From assembly GCA_041987545.1 (NCBI GenBank), contig JBHIWH010000003.1:403328-467327 (forward strand): a stretch of DNA of 64,000 bases. Reading direction: 5' to 3'. The stretch's first letter is position 1. Each line of letters opens with the position of its first letter. Below the pieces are notes generated by a model. That model had not been told where the DNA came from. It searched no databases and was given only the letters and a program-made list of their open reading frames with translations. This document shows, in pieces, positions 16,563 to 24,028 of the stretch. Made by a program: the position numbers and the translations under genes. This DNA comes from JAJRXR01 sp041987545. GTDB lineage: Bacteria; Planctomycetota; Phycisphaerae; Phycisphaerales; UBA1924.

Positions 16563-17753
16563 TTATGGGCCCACCGCTGCGTCAACCACTGACGCCGCGA
16601 TCTTCGAAGTGTCATCGCTGTAGGCTCCGTTCGAGCCGGCTTGAGCCGCCAGCTGCCGGAAGAACTCGACGGTTTCCCCTCGATGCCTCAGATTCTGGAG
16701 CGTCTTCCCGGTGAACATCGCCAGGATCCGCCGGTCCTCACCCGACTGAGCGAAGCCGCGGGCGCTGGCGAGACACCTCTGGGCGCTCTGTCGATCCGCG
16801 CGGCTGATCGAGCCTGCTTCTCCATCGGATTCCCACGGACCTACATCACCCATGACAATCATCACCTGCCTCGTGCCCGTCGCTCGACGGGATTCCAGCA
16901 TCCTGACGCCGGCGCTCAAGCCAGACTCAATATCTGCGAGCGACAAGAGCCCCTCCAACTCTGACACCATTTGAGTCTTGCCCGTGGGCTTCCCCCCGAT
17001 CTCGCCGTTGCTTCCGGCAACGATATTGACGCGCTTCGTCTTCGCGTCGGTGAACCGTGTCAGCGCTCGCATCCCTTCGCTCGGGCGGCCATCGATCGTC
17101 TCCGTGATCTCGGTGAGTGGGAACGTGCTCACGCTTCCGCTGGTTCGATAGACGACGATGCCGAGCCGAAACCGCGTCGAGAGCCTTGAACCGATCTCCG
17201 CAACGGACTTGCTCGCCGAAGCCAGCTCATCGAGGACAGGGTCCATGCTCTCGGTCCCGTCGATCACCAGCACCACATCGACTGGTTTCGGACGGAGTTT
17301 GTTCGCCTCATCGATCGCCATGTCCCGTTCGCTCTGCGCCCTTGCTGCGCCTGCATCAGCCTGACGTTTCCCAGCCTCCGCCAGCCGTGCGCGACGGTTC
17401 GCATCGTCCGCCAGCTGCTCGGAGCGATCCGCCCGAGCCACAGCGCTGTCCCGCTCCAGCTCGGCTGCCTTCCGTGCGTGCTGCGCGTCATCTCGAGCCT
17501 GCAGAGCCTGCTGGTGGGCGGCAGCCTCGGCTCGAAGGTCCATGGTCAGCCCCTGTACCTGGTTTCGGAGCGCGCTCACGCGGGCCTGGTACTTGCGGAG
17601 CAAGTCCGCCGACACGTCCGGAATCCCGATCGCCGTTATCACAATCATCAGAACAAGAACGACGACCAGCAGCGTGTTCAGCAGCAAGTCGTTCATCATC
17701 GGGGCCATGCCATCGGATTGGCCGCCGCGATAGCTCCGCCGGGATCTGGTCAT
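16563..17753 (-). CDS. TM / coiled-coil / von Willebrand A protein (stator-like partner)
   Basis: A 396-residue protein. One N-terminal TM helix (about 22-45) begins with PMMNDLLLNTL; its Asp22 resembles the ion-binding Asp of ExbD/MotB/ZorB. A long Ala/Arg/Glu coiled coil runs from about 50 to 152, then a vWA domain with a MIDAS-like D165-x-T167-x-S169 (VIDGTESMD). The start chosen is the ATG after GAGGTGAGG; a GTG nine bases upstream is possible. It follows a MotA/TolQ/ExbB-like gene, the order seen for proton-driven stator pairs, but the usual OmpA-like or ExbD domain is replaced by vWA. Confidence 0.8.
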   Translation of the reverse strand: MTRSRRSYRGGQSDGMAPMMNDLLLNTLLVVVLVLMIVITAIGIPDVSADLLRKYQARVSALRNQVQGLTMDLRAEAAAHQQALQARDDAQHARKAAELERDSAVARADRSEQLADDANRRARLAEAGKRQADAGAARAQSERDMAIDEANKLRPKPVDVVLVIDGTESMDPVLDELASASKSVAEIGSRLSTRFRLGIVVYRTSGSVSTFPLTEITETIDGRPSEGMRALTRFTDAKTKRVNIVAGSNGEIGGKPTGKTQMVSELEGLLSLADIESGLSAGVRMLESRRATGTRQVMIVMGDVGPWESDGEAGSISRADRQSAQRCLASARGFAQSGEDRRILAMFTGKTLQNLRHRGETVEFFRQLAAQAGSNGAYSDDTSKIAASVVDAAVGP

Positions 17754-17837
17754 GAGCCTCACCTCTCTCCCCCGCGCACCCGTGCCGAGGCAACCTCTGC
17801 TAGCACGGTCCCCTCGGGGCCTTCATGTCGTTCACGC

Positions 17838-18638
17838 CTATGCGGCCTCTCGTTCGGCACGCTTGTCGTTCGAGTGGGTGCGGCTGAGAGCCGGGAGCAC
17901 CCGGCGCACGATCAGCTCATCCGAGTGGACGACAAAGCGATCAATCGACCGTGCGGTAGAGGCAGAGAGCACCCGCAGGATCAAGCCGCCGAACACGCTG
18001 CCCGCCAAAGTCGTTTCGAACGCGGTGCCCAGACCGACCATCGGGCCCCCGGCGCCGAACATCCCCTGCACGAGTGAGGCCCCGCCCAACTCGACGGTCG
18101 TTCCCATCACGCCGGTGAGGCTTGTCATCATCATCATCAAGCCGAGGATCGTGCCGACCAGACCAATCGTGAGCAGCACGTCACCAAGGTCCCGAACGCG
18201 GCCGTTCGTCTCGCTCAGCCGCATCTCCAGCGCATCAAGAAGCGGCGCCCGATCAGGGGCTAGGACGCCCGAAGCCCACTGCTGATACAGGCCCCTCACC
18301 GCACCGAGCAGCAGCCACCGGCGGCCACGCAGCCGGTCGAGCACCGCGCCGAGCTCGTTCGCTTCCAGCAGCCGGAGGAGGTGACGGGCACGCCAGATCT
18401 CGATGCTCAGCCCCAGAACCGACCAACCCGAGAGGAACACCCCGTACAGGCCGACAATCACCAGCACCTGCAACAGCGCCGCTCCGGCATCACCGGTCGT
18501 GTACGCACCAGCGATTGCGGTGATGACCAGGGTCATCAGCACGAGGTCCGTCAACCACCTCCGGATCGGGCCTACCCCCTCGAACCCTCGGCTCACCGCC
18601 ACGCACCTGTGCTTCCGCTTCAACATGAGCCACGCCAT
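17838..18638 (-). CDS. MotA/TolQ/ExbB-like proton channel protein
   Basis: A 266-residue protein with two TM helices near the N-terminus (about 29-46 and 54-78), a cytoplasmic segment, and the conserved C-terminal pair TM3/TM4. That pair is marked by LLTIGLVGTILGLMMMMTSL and the family signature GLGTAFETTLAGSVFGGL (about 203-220). These proteins form pentameric ion channels that drive a partner with a single TM helix, here the vWA protein 84 bases downstream. ZorA of the Zorya anti-phage system belongs to the same superfamily, but no ZorC/ZorD helicase-type genes are present. Confidence 0.85.
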   Translation of the reverse strand: MAWLMLKRKHRCVAVSRGFEGVGPIRRWLTDLVLMTLVITAIAGAYTTGDAGAALLQVLVIVGLYGVFLSGWSVLGLSIEIWRARHLLRLLEANELGAVLDRLRGRRWLLLGAVRGLYQQWASGVLAPDRAPLLDALEMRLSETNGRVRDLGDVLLTIGLVGTILGLMMMMTSLTGVMGTTVELGGASLVQGMFGAGGPMVGLGTAFETTLAGSVFGGLILRVLSASTARSIDRFVVHSDELIVRRVLPALSRTHSNDKRAEREAA

Positions 18639-18729
18639 CGCGTTTGCCCCTCACTTGGTTGAGCTTCTCGCCACAGGATGACAAACGCTGGGGTGGGCGC
18701 CGAGGTTCCTCCTCGTTGAGAAATCCAGT

Positions 18730-18760
18730 TTGACATTGGATAAGTGCAAACTCGTATGAC
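18730..18760 (+). promoter_or_regulatory. Possible promoter of the GlpX-like gene
   Basis: TTGACA (18730-18735) and TATGAC (18755-18760) with 19 bases between, slightly long but the only perfect -35 in the divergent region 18639-18812. It points to the gene starting at 18813. Confidence 0.4.
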
Positions 18761-18812
18761 GTGGAATGCCGAGCCCATCGCATTCGTATGATGCCCGAAC
18801 GGAGGGACACCA

Positions 18813-20093
18813 ATGGGCGATCACCTGAGAACTCACAAGGGGATGCGACTCGGAACGCTCGACCTCATGCGGTGTACCGAGCAGACCGCAGTGCTCATGG
18901 CGGGAGCGGAAGGTCGGGGTATTCCCAGGGCTCAGCTGGCCAAGTTTGCGACGCTGGTCATGGCGGGGTACCTGTCCGAGTCAGATTTTCGGGTCCGCTT
19001 TCCCGTGTTTGATGAGATCTACGAACGCGAGGAGACCCGCTCCAGCCCGGCGACCGATCCCACAGTTCTCTGGCACGCGATTGAGTCAGATGCCGACCAA
19101 GATCGTGAGACAGAGATGTCTCTCGACTTCTGCTGCGCTCCCGTGGATGGCAAGCACGCCCTCTCGGCCGGTCGAACCGGCGGGACGGCCTCCGCTCTGT
19201 GCTTTGCAGCGAGGCGTGGGGTGGAATCCGCGTTTGCCAGCCCCCGATCGCGCGGAGCTTGGAAGCCCCCTCAAGGCAAACCTTCCGATGCCGATCGAAG
19301 CCCCCCGTGGCTCGTCTTGTGCGGCAGCTCAGAGTTCGTGGATCGCTGCGGGTCCTTCGACAACCTGAGGGACTTCGTGCAGAGCTGTGCTGACCGAACT
19401 CGAGGCAAGGGCGTCAGCGACCTCATCTATGAGCTATTCGAGCACCCGGGTGCGGGGGGCGCCAGCTCCGGCGGTGTTCCAATCTCTGTCCGGGGAGCGC
19501 TGGCCGTCCTGGACGAGCCCCAGGAGATGAAGGGCTGGGAGCGCGCTTGCACTCCCGCCTGCAAGAAGAGGGTGTTCGTCGGGTCCTCGATCGCCCTCGC
19601 GCTCGCCGCGCAGTTTCCGCACAACGGATTCGACTGCTCGCTGGCCATCACCCGGCACATCCATGCCATTCACGCGAGCGTTGCCGCCAGGGCGTTGAAC
19701 GGTGGTCTCATCGCCATTCCACTCTACGGCGTGAAGAAGCGGTTCTTTGTGGAGCCGGGACCCGTGTGGTCCCATCGCGAATTTGTGATGTCCAACGACG
19801 CTGCCATCGTTATCAGCGGCATCAGCGAGAATGTGATCCTCAAGCCAGTGCGAATCAGGGACGACACCGCCAGCGTGCACACGCTCTGTCTTAGCGCTCG
19901 AACCAGATCCAGTCGAAGCTTGGATCACCGCCTCGCCCTTCGAGGGACATCAGCGACCCGCTTCATCTCGTTTGATCCGGAGATCGCCATTCCGGCCATC
20001 AGGCAGGGCAACTCGCCGCCCACGCCGCTGTGGGACGAGGCCCGCCGTTGGAGAAAGCAATACGAGGACTTGTTCGACATGGAGGCCAAGTAA
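18813..20093 (+). CDS. Degenerate class II fructose-1,6-bisphosphatase-like (GlpX-like) protein
   Basis: A 426-residue protein with ATG start after GGAGGGA. Three segments recall GlpX. LDLMRCTEQTAVLMAG near the N-terminus resembles ELVRVTEAAAL. CCAPVDGKHALSAGR at 107-121 sits where GlpX has the DPxDGT substrate/metal motif. The C-terminal SNDAAIVISGI and TASVHTLCLSARTRS segments match the GlpX TGxTDG and ATTHSLVMRS region. The key Asp-Pro and Thr of DPxDGT are replaced (APVDGK), so normal phosphatase activity is doubtful. It may be a sensor or repurposed enzyme. Divergent from the channel operon. The match is by eye. Confidence 0.55.
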   Translation: MGDHLRTHKGMRLGTLDLMRCTEQTAVLMAGAEGRGIPRAQLAKFATLVMAGYLSESDFRVRFPVFDEIYEREETRSSPATDPTVLWHAIESDADQDRETEMSLDFCCAPVDGKHALSAGRTGGTASALCFAARRGVESAFASPRSRGAWKPPQGKPSDADRSPPWLVLCGSSEFVDRCGSFDNLRDFVQSCADRTRGKGVSDLIYELFEHPGAGGASSGGVPISVRGALAVLDEPQEMKGWERACTPACKKRVFVGSSIALALAAQFPHNGFDCSLAITRHIHAIHASVAARALNGGLIAIPLYGVKKRFFVEPGPVWSHREFVMSNDAAIVISGISENVILKPVRIRDDTASVHTLCLSARTRSSRSLDHRLALRGTSATRFISFDPEIAIPAIRQGNSPPTPLWDEARRWRKQYEDLFDMEAK

Positions 20094-20094
20094 G

Positions 20095-20493
20095 TCACAA
20101 CGGTCTGGGAAAGCGGTGCACGATCGGGGTCTCTTCCACCGAGTGCGCCTCGGCGATCCTGCATTTCTTGATCAGATCCACGGTGATTGAGGGCCGAATC
20201 AGCCGCCTATTGAGGATCTCCTGTCGCGTTTGGAGATCCGATGGATACAAGCGAAACCGCCCGCAGGACTCCCCGTGGAGTTCAAAGTACACGTGCTCGC
20301 CGCTCGTTCCCTGACAAGCACGCACGAGCCTATACAGATCGGATTCATCATGGATGTATGAGCCGTACGGTCCCGAGCCAAGTGCACCTGGGACGCCAGT
20401 GTACTCGCCCCGGCTTAGTCGCCTGAACAAGCGCCGCATGCCAACCTGGATGGTCTCTTGCGCGCGGGGGATAAGTAGATAGCTCTCGGTCAT
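20095..20493 (-). CDS. Unknown 132-residue protein
   Basis: It converges on the GlpX-like gene with a single base between the stop codons. It starts at MTESYLLIPRAQ; no strong ribosome binding site. A mixed alpha/beta composition with a central SGEHVYFELHGESCGRF strand pair and a basic C-terminus is all that can be said. No family recognised. The tight convergent junction suggests it belongs to the same cargo block. Confidence 0.5.
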   Translation of the reverse strand: MTESYLLIPRAQETIQVGMRRLFRRLSRGEYTGVPGALGSGPYGSYIHDESDLYRLVRACQGTSGEHVYFELHGESCGRFRLYPSDLQTRQEILNRRLIRPSITVDLIKKCRIAEAHSVEETPIVHRFPRPL

Positions 20494-20624
20494 GTTGCTG
20501 TGGAAGTTACTCCTTCTTTCGCGTTCCAGGACTCACTATCACAGGTCATGGTTCGAAGCAAGTCCCGTGTTCTTTGCGGAGGGGCACATTAACTCTCAGC
20601 GATCGGCTTGAAGGCCCCTCAAGC

Positions 20625-20723
20625 TCAAACCGTCCGGCAGGTCTTCGGCGATGCTGCCTCCGCGGTCTCGCCGTCGGGGTCCAGGCTTGGACGAGACCCC
20701 GACGGCGATTCCGATCCGGCAGA
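20625..20723 (+). repeat. Dispersed hairpin repeat, copy 1
   Basis: It begins TCAAACCGTCCGGCAG and ends CCGATCCGGCAGA. Inside is a perfect 14-bp inverted repeat, TCGCCGTCGGGGTC (20668-20681) with its complement at 20695-20708. A second copy lies at 22770-22881 in the same orientation. The short CCGGCAG ends are themselves direct repeats. Confidence 0.75.
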
Positions 20724-21444
20724 CACGAGATCGAATTCCACACCGAGTGTGCGGGCCGCGGCACAAGAGAACCAGAATCTCGGGGTTGACACGGCGCAAG
20801 CGTTGGCGCATTTCTAGTGCCATCTGTCTCCGCAACGCTCGCTGCATGGAGGACTGCCGAGCCAGCTAGTGCGCGGGACTACTAGGATCGAGGCGCGAAG
20901 GCTGCCCATGGGGCCCGCCCGGACCAGGTGATTGAGATCGGGCAATGGCAAGACGATGACATGAGCCAGGGTCAGTCGTTCGAACGCCTCGGGTTGAACG
21001 GGATCACCCGCTCGTCCCGGCCCACATTCTCGCCCTCGCTGACTGCCCAGATCGCTCGTCGGACCAGACAGGGAGTTCTGTCTCGATGGGTGTCTTGCGG
21101 ACTTCCTCAACGTACCCGGCGTCTTCGCCACGGATAGTGCCACACAAGATCGCAAGAGACGCTTGGCATGTTCCGTGCACGACAGATGCGACGTGCACGT
21201 GGAGATCTTGCAAAGAAGGCGCCCCGAGCAGACATCGAAAATCGATGCTGAGACAGCGGATGTGGGGAGGGGTTCGACGTGATGCCGCCCTTACGGCCTC
21301 AAATGGCGTTCTTGGCGACTAGAACGGGACGTATCGCACAGCACGACGACAGTTAAGACCTGCGAATGTCCGGCCAGCGGAATTTTGCACCTACTGCCTC
21401 ATCGTTGCTGTAGGCTACTGGGTCGTCCCGTCGCGCCTTGGGCT

Positions 21445-21473
21445 TTGGGTCTCGCCCGGTCGCAGTGTATGCT
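21445..21473 (+). promoter_or_regulatory. Promoter for the small-RNA candidate
   Basis: TTGGGT (21445-21450), 17 bases, TATGCT (21468-21473). The expected transcription start is near 21480, directly before the first stem of the structured RNA. Confidence 0.5.
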
Positions 21474-21479
21474 GACTGA

Positions 21480-21607
21480 AATGAGAGACCCGGCCGAGGC
21501 TGGCGAGCCGCGTGCCGGGTCCCTTGTGGCCAGTCTCCACAGCGGCGCAAGCCGCACGGAGAACTGGAATCGCGCCTCCCTCGATTTCTCGAGGGAGGCC
21601 GATTTTT
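21480..21607 (+). ncRNA. Candidate structured small RNA, about 128 nt
   Basis: Three stem-loops follow each other. Stem 1 is GACCCGGC (21487-21494) with GCCGGGTC (21514-21521), enclosing an inner GGCT/AGCC hairpin with a GGCG loop. Stem 2 runs from CCAGT-CTCC (21530-21538) to GGAG-A-ACTGG (21558-21567) with one bulged A, and is capped by GCGGC-GCAA-GCCGC, a GNRA tetraloop. Stem 3 is a perfect 11-bp terminator with T-run. A promoter-like pair precedes it. No protein frame fits. It does not match an RNA family I know. Confidence 0.55.
21574..21607 (+). terminator. Rho-independent terminator of the small RNA
   Basis: GCCTCCCTCGA (21574-21584), loop TTTC, TCGAGGGAGGC (21589-21599), then CGATTTTT. 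A perfect 11-bp stem. Confidence 0.85.
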
Positions 21608-21965
21608 GTTGGGGGCTATCTCTTTGTTCGGTCCGAGCTCATCCAAAACCTCAAAATCGCGGGCGCGCGATTACATACGCCTGGGACCATCCCCTGTCAA
21701 GTCCCACAAGCGCAGACTCTCTCTCATCCTGAGAGCTCAATCCCAAAGATACCACGCTACAGCAAGGAAACCGCCCGATCCATGCTCTTCTTGCGGTTTT
21801 CGCCTTCCAGGCCAGATAGAGGGGAAGATGTGGATCAATTCGGCCGGAGTCCCCTCTTTGAGTTGCACTCATCGGCATCGGCCACGAAAGCGTAGCTAAC
21901 CCTGCGCCGTGTCGTGCAACCCCCAAACTGTCCACTTTGACATGGGGCCAGGGTGTGAAGACGGC

Positions 21966-22220
21966 CTATCTGCGCTCGGGGCTGTTCCCGGCAGATCGGT
22001 CTGGCGGCACGATGGTCTCGTCCTGGTCGCGAGTGCGACAAAGTGAATCCAGTGCTCGGAGCCATCGCTCGCCCTCCCGATCTGCCACGGCGAGGCTCCG
22101 GAAGTAGCTAGACACTGAGTTGTGCCCGAGCTGTTGCGCCCGCTCCCGAGTCCACTCGCGCAGCTCTCTTGTCATCACGACGGTCACGTTGGTGACGTCT
22201 CTGCGTCCGTTGTGGGCCAT
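21966..22220 (-). CDS. Small ribbon-helix-helix-like DNA-binding protein
   Basis: An 84-residue protein from MAHNGRRDVTNVTVVMTREL. A short beta strand (TNVTVVMT) followed by two helices (RELREWTRERAQQLG, then SVSSYFRSLAVADRE) fits the ribbon-helix-helix fold of antitoxins and small regulators. The start is uncertain because no clear ribosome binding site is visible, and the frame is open 31 codons upstream. No toxin partner is adjacent. It lies between the two copies of the hairpin repeat. Confidence 0.55.
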   Translation of the reverse strand: MAHNGRRDVTNVTVVMTRELREWTRERAQQLGHNSVSSYFRSLAVADREGERWLRALDSLCRTRDQDETIVPPDRSAGNSPERR

Positions 22221-22769
22221 TACGATCGGATAGCATTTTGTGCGGGTTGTGTCAAGGTAATGAGTCTTGGTCCCTTGCATGGGTGTGAGGGACCACGTGT
22301 CCTGGATCCCCACCTCGCGTCAGTGCGGATAGACGGCAGCCCTTCGCCCCGATGGGCGAGACTCGATAGTTGAGCCGGGTGGCGCTCCTGCCCTCGCAGG
22401 AGATCCGGTTCGACGTCCGCGACCGTGCTCAACGCTGAGACCGGCTCGCGGGTCGAGTGGGACCTGTGGCCAGCAGCTGGAACCTAGCAATGAAGAACCG
22501 TCGTTCGGGTCGGCCGTCAAGGCCGTCGAGATGTCGCGCGTGCGCAAGGGCCGTTTGCTCGTGTTTGTATGGCATTACCGTGAGCTGTCTGTTGGAGGTG
22601 TACGCATCCTTGGTTGTCTACGCCGGGGTCTCGCTGATGGTGTTCATCCCGCTCGCGTACGTCGGCAACCTCTAGATCTCGCCAGCGGCGTATCGGTACC
22701 CAACGTCGCGGGCGGCGCGCTCTCCAGGACGCAGGTTTGAAGGGGGGTATCGGTAGGACCCCCTCGGGT

Positions 22770-22881
22770 TCAAACCGTCCGGCAGCCCCTCCAAGCTTCT
22801 GTGACGGCGGCGCGCCTCTGCGGCCTCGCCGTCGGGGTCAGGGATCCGACGAGACCCCGACGGTGATTCCGATCCGGCAGA
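22770..22881 (+). repeat. Dispersed hairpin repeat, copy 2
   Basis: It shares TCAAACCGTCCGGCAG at its left end, the 14-bp stem (22826-22839 with 22853-22866, one change giving a G-T pair) and GATTCCGATCCGGCAGA at its right end with copy 1. The segment between the left end and the stem is diverged and longer. Confidence 0.75.
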
Positions 22882-22980
22882 GCCGGGTGAAACTACCCGG
22901 CGCGATCAGGTATCCACCTCGATGGTCCGTGGAGGGAGTTGCCTTGGGAGATCCCACAGCCACCAACCACCTTGACCGGA

Positions 22981-23110
22981 TCACGTCTCGCAGAGCGCGG
23001 TGATCGCACGGCGTGCCCAATCCGGGAGCTCGGGCCACTTCGCGACGACCAGTGACAGCTCGCGACTCCCGGTGTCCCAACTTTGTGCGTCCATTTGTGC
23101 GTCATACCCC
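22981..23110 (-). pseudogene. Remnant of an integrase C-terminal tail
   Basis: About 40 codons reading GYDAQMDAQSWDTGSRELSL and then VVAKWPELPDWARRAITAL end at a TGA at 22981-22983. This resembles the low-complexity linker and WPxLPxxxRxAI tail I associate with tyrosine recombinases of planctomycetes. The catalytic domain is absent: reading upstream runs straight into the tRNA-like sequence. The recollection is not backed by a search. Confidence 0.3.
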
Positions 23111-23132
23111 GCTCGCGTACACTCAATCGCGT

Positions 23133-23163
23133 TTCTTGGGGGGTTCGAATCCCCCCGGCTCCA
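23133..23163 (+). other. tRNA/tmRNA 3'-end sequence, probable attachment site (island right end)
   Basis: GGGGG-TTCGAAT-CCCCC forms a perfect T-arm, and CGGCTCC-A completes an acceptor 3' strand with discriminator A. No matching 5' half (GGAGCCG or GGGGCCG) or anticodon arm lies within 100 bases upstream, so this is a 3' fragment rather than a gene. Integrases of many islands recombine at tRNA or tmRNA 3' ends and leave such a fragment at one junction. The intact copy would lie outside the window. Confidence 0.55.
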
Positions 23164-23299
23164 TTGATTTCGCTGTTTGCGGCGCGAGCCGTCGGTTCGC
23201 GACGCATCGCGACGAGCTGACCCGATCACAGGCTGTTGCGCGTCCTCGGACTGACGAGCGCCGAGGTCTTCCCGATCCCGCGCCGGAGGGCCGAGCGAG

Positions 23300-24028
23300 T
23301 TGAACCGGCATGCGGACAGCGGCGGGCGGGCTGTGTTCGTTGCTCGCGGCCTGGAGAAGAGCTACCGCGTCGGCGACGTCACGGTGCACGCCCTCCGGGG
23401 GGTAGACCTCGATCTGTACTCGGGCGAGCTCGTGGTGCTGCTCGGGCCGTCGGGGAGTGGCAAGTCAACCCTGCTCAACATCCTCGGCGGCCTCGACGCG
23501 CCGACGAGCGGTCGCGTGAGCTACCTCGATCACGACCTGAGCACGTACGACGACGCGGCCCTGACGCTGTTCCGGCGTGAGCACGTCGGCTTCGTCTTCC
23601 AGTTCTACAACCTGATCCCGAGCCTGACCGCTCGCGAGAACGTCGCCCTAGTCACGGACATCGCGGCCGACCCGATGGACCCGCGCGAGGCGCTCGAGCT
23701 GGTCGGCCTGGGCGACCGGGCGGAGCACTTCCCGTCGCAGCTCTCGGGCGGCGAGCAGCAGCGCGTCGCCATCGCGCGTGCCATCGCCAAACGCCCGGAC
23801 GTGCTGCTCTGCGACGAGCCGACCGGCGCGCTCGATTCCTCGACCGGCGTGGTCGTGCTCGCGGCGATCGAGCGCGTCAACCGCGAGCTCGGGACCACGA
23901 CCGCGGTGATCACGCACAACGCCGTCATCGCGGCCATGGCCGACCGCGTCGTGCGGCTCTCGGGCGGGGAGATCGCCAGCGTCGAGCGGAACGAGTCCCG
24001 GGTCGCGGCCGAGGGGCTCTCCTGGTGA
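23300..24028 (+). CDS. ABC transporter ATP-binding protein (LolD/MacB type)
   Basis: A 242-residue ATPase. Walker A is GPSGSGKST (49-57), the Q-loop is in VGFVFQFYN (about 97-105), the signature is LSGGEQQR (148-155) and Walker B is LLCDEPTGALDS (169-180). The start is TTG with GGAGGG ten bases before. It pairs with the FtsX-type permease (GTGA 4-base overlap) and the HlyD-like adaptor to form an exporter of the MacAB/Lol superfamily. Substrate unknown; it may be a peptide, lipoprotein or drug. Confidence 0.95.
   Translation: MNRHADSGGRAVFVARGLEKSYRVGDVTVHALRGVDLDLYSGELVVLLGPSGSGKSTLLNILGGLDAPTSGRVSYLDHDLSTYDDAALTLFRREHVGFVFQFYNLIPSLTARENVALVTDIAADPMDPREALELVGLGDRAEHFPSQLSGGEQQRVAIARAIAKRPDVLLCDEPTGALDSSTGVVVLAAIERVNRELGTTTAVITHNAVIAAMADRVVRLSGGEIASVERNESRVAAEGLSW

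Larger units (their letters stand above)
20494..21965. other. Gene-poor cargo end
   Basis: Nearly 1.5 kb with no convincing protein gene. It holds the first copy of a hairpin repeat (20625-20723) and a structured small-RNA candidate (21480-21607). A minus-strand frame at 21004-21213 (VHVASVVHGTCQASLAILCG) reads somewhat protein-like and may be a decayed gene, but it has no start signal. Confidence 0.5.
22221..23132. other. Gene-poor island end with repeat copy 2
   Basis: No confident gene. It contains the second hairpin-repeat copy. A + strand frame at 22457-22675 ends in a hydrophobic stretch but lacks start signals. On the minus strand, the frame ending at 22981 reads ELSLVVAKWPELPDWARR, which looks like the C-terminal tail found on planctomycete integrases, and is treated separately. 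Confidence 0.4.

Noticed and set aside
16269..20493. A full Zorya defence system
   Set aside because: Only the MotA-like channel fits; the OmpA-like ZorB domain and ZorC/ZorD or ZorE are absent, so it is reported as Zorya-like at most.
21480..21607. A retron ncRNA
   Set aside because: No reverse transcriptase gene is near, and the fold lacks the msr/msd inverted a1/a2 ends.
22457..22675. A 72-codon + strand frame with a hydrophobic end
   Set aside because: No ribosome binding site, a Cys/Arg-rich first half that reads like non-coding DNA, and an overlapping frame of equal length.
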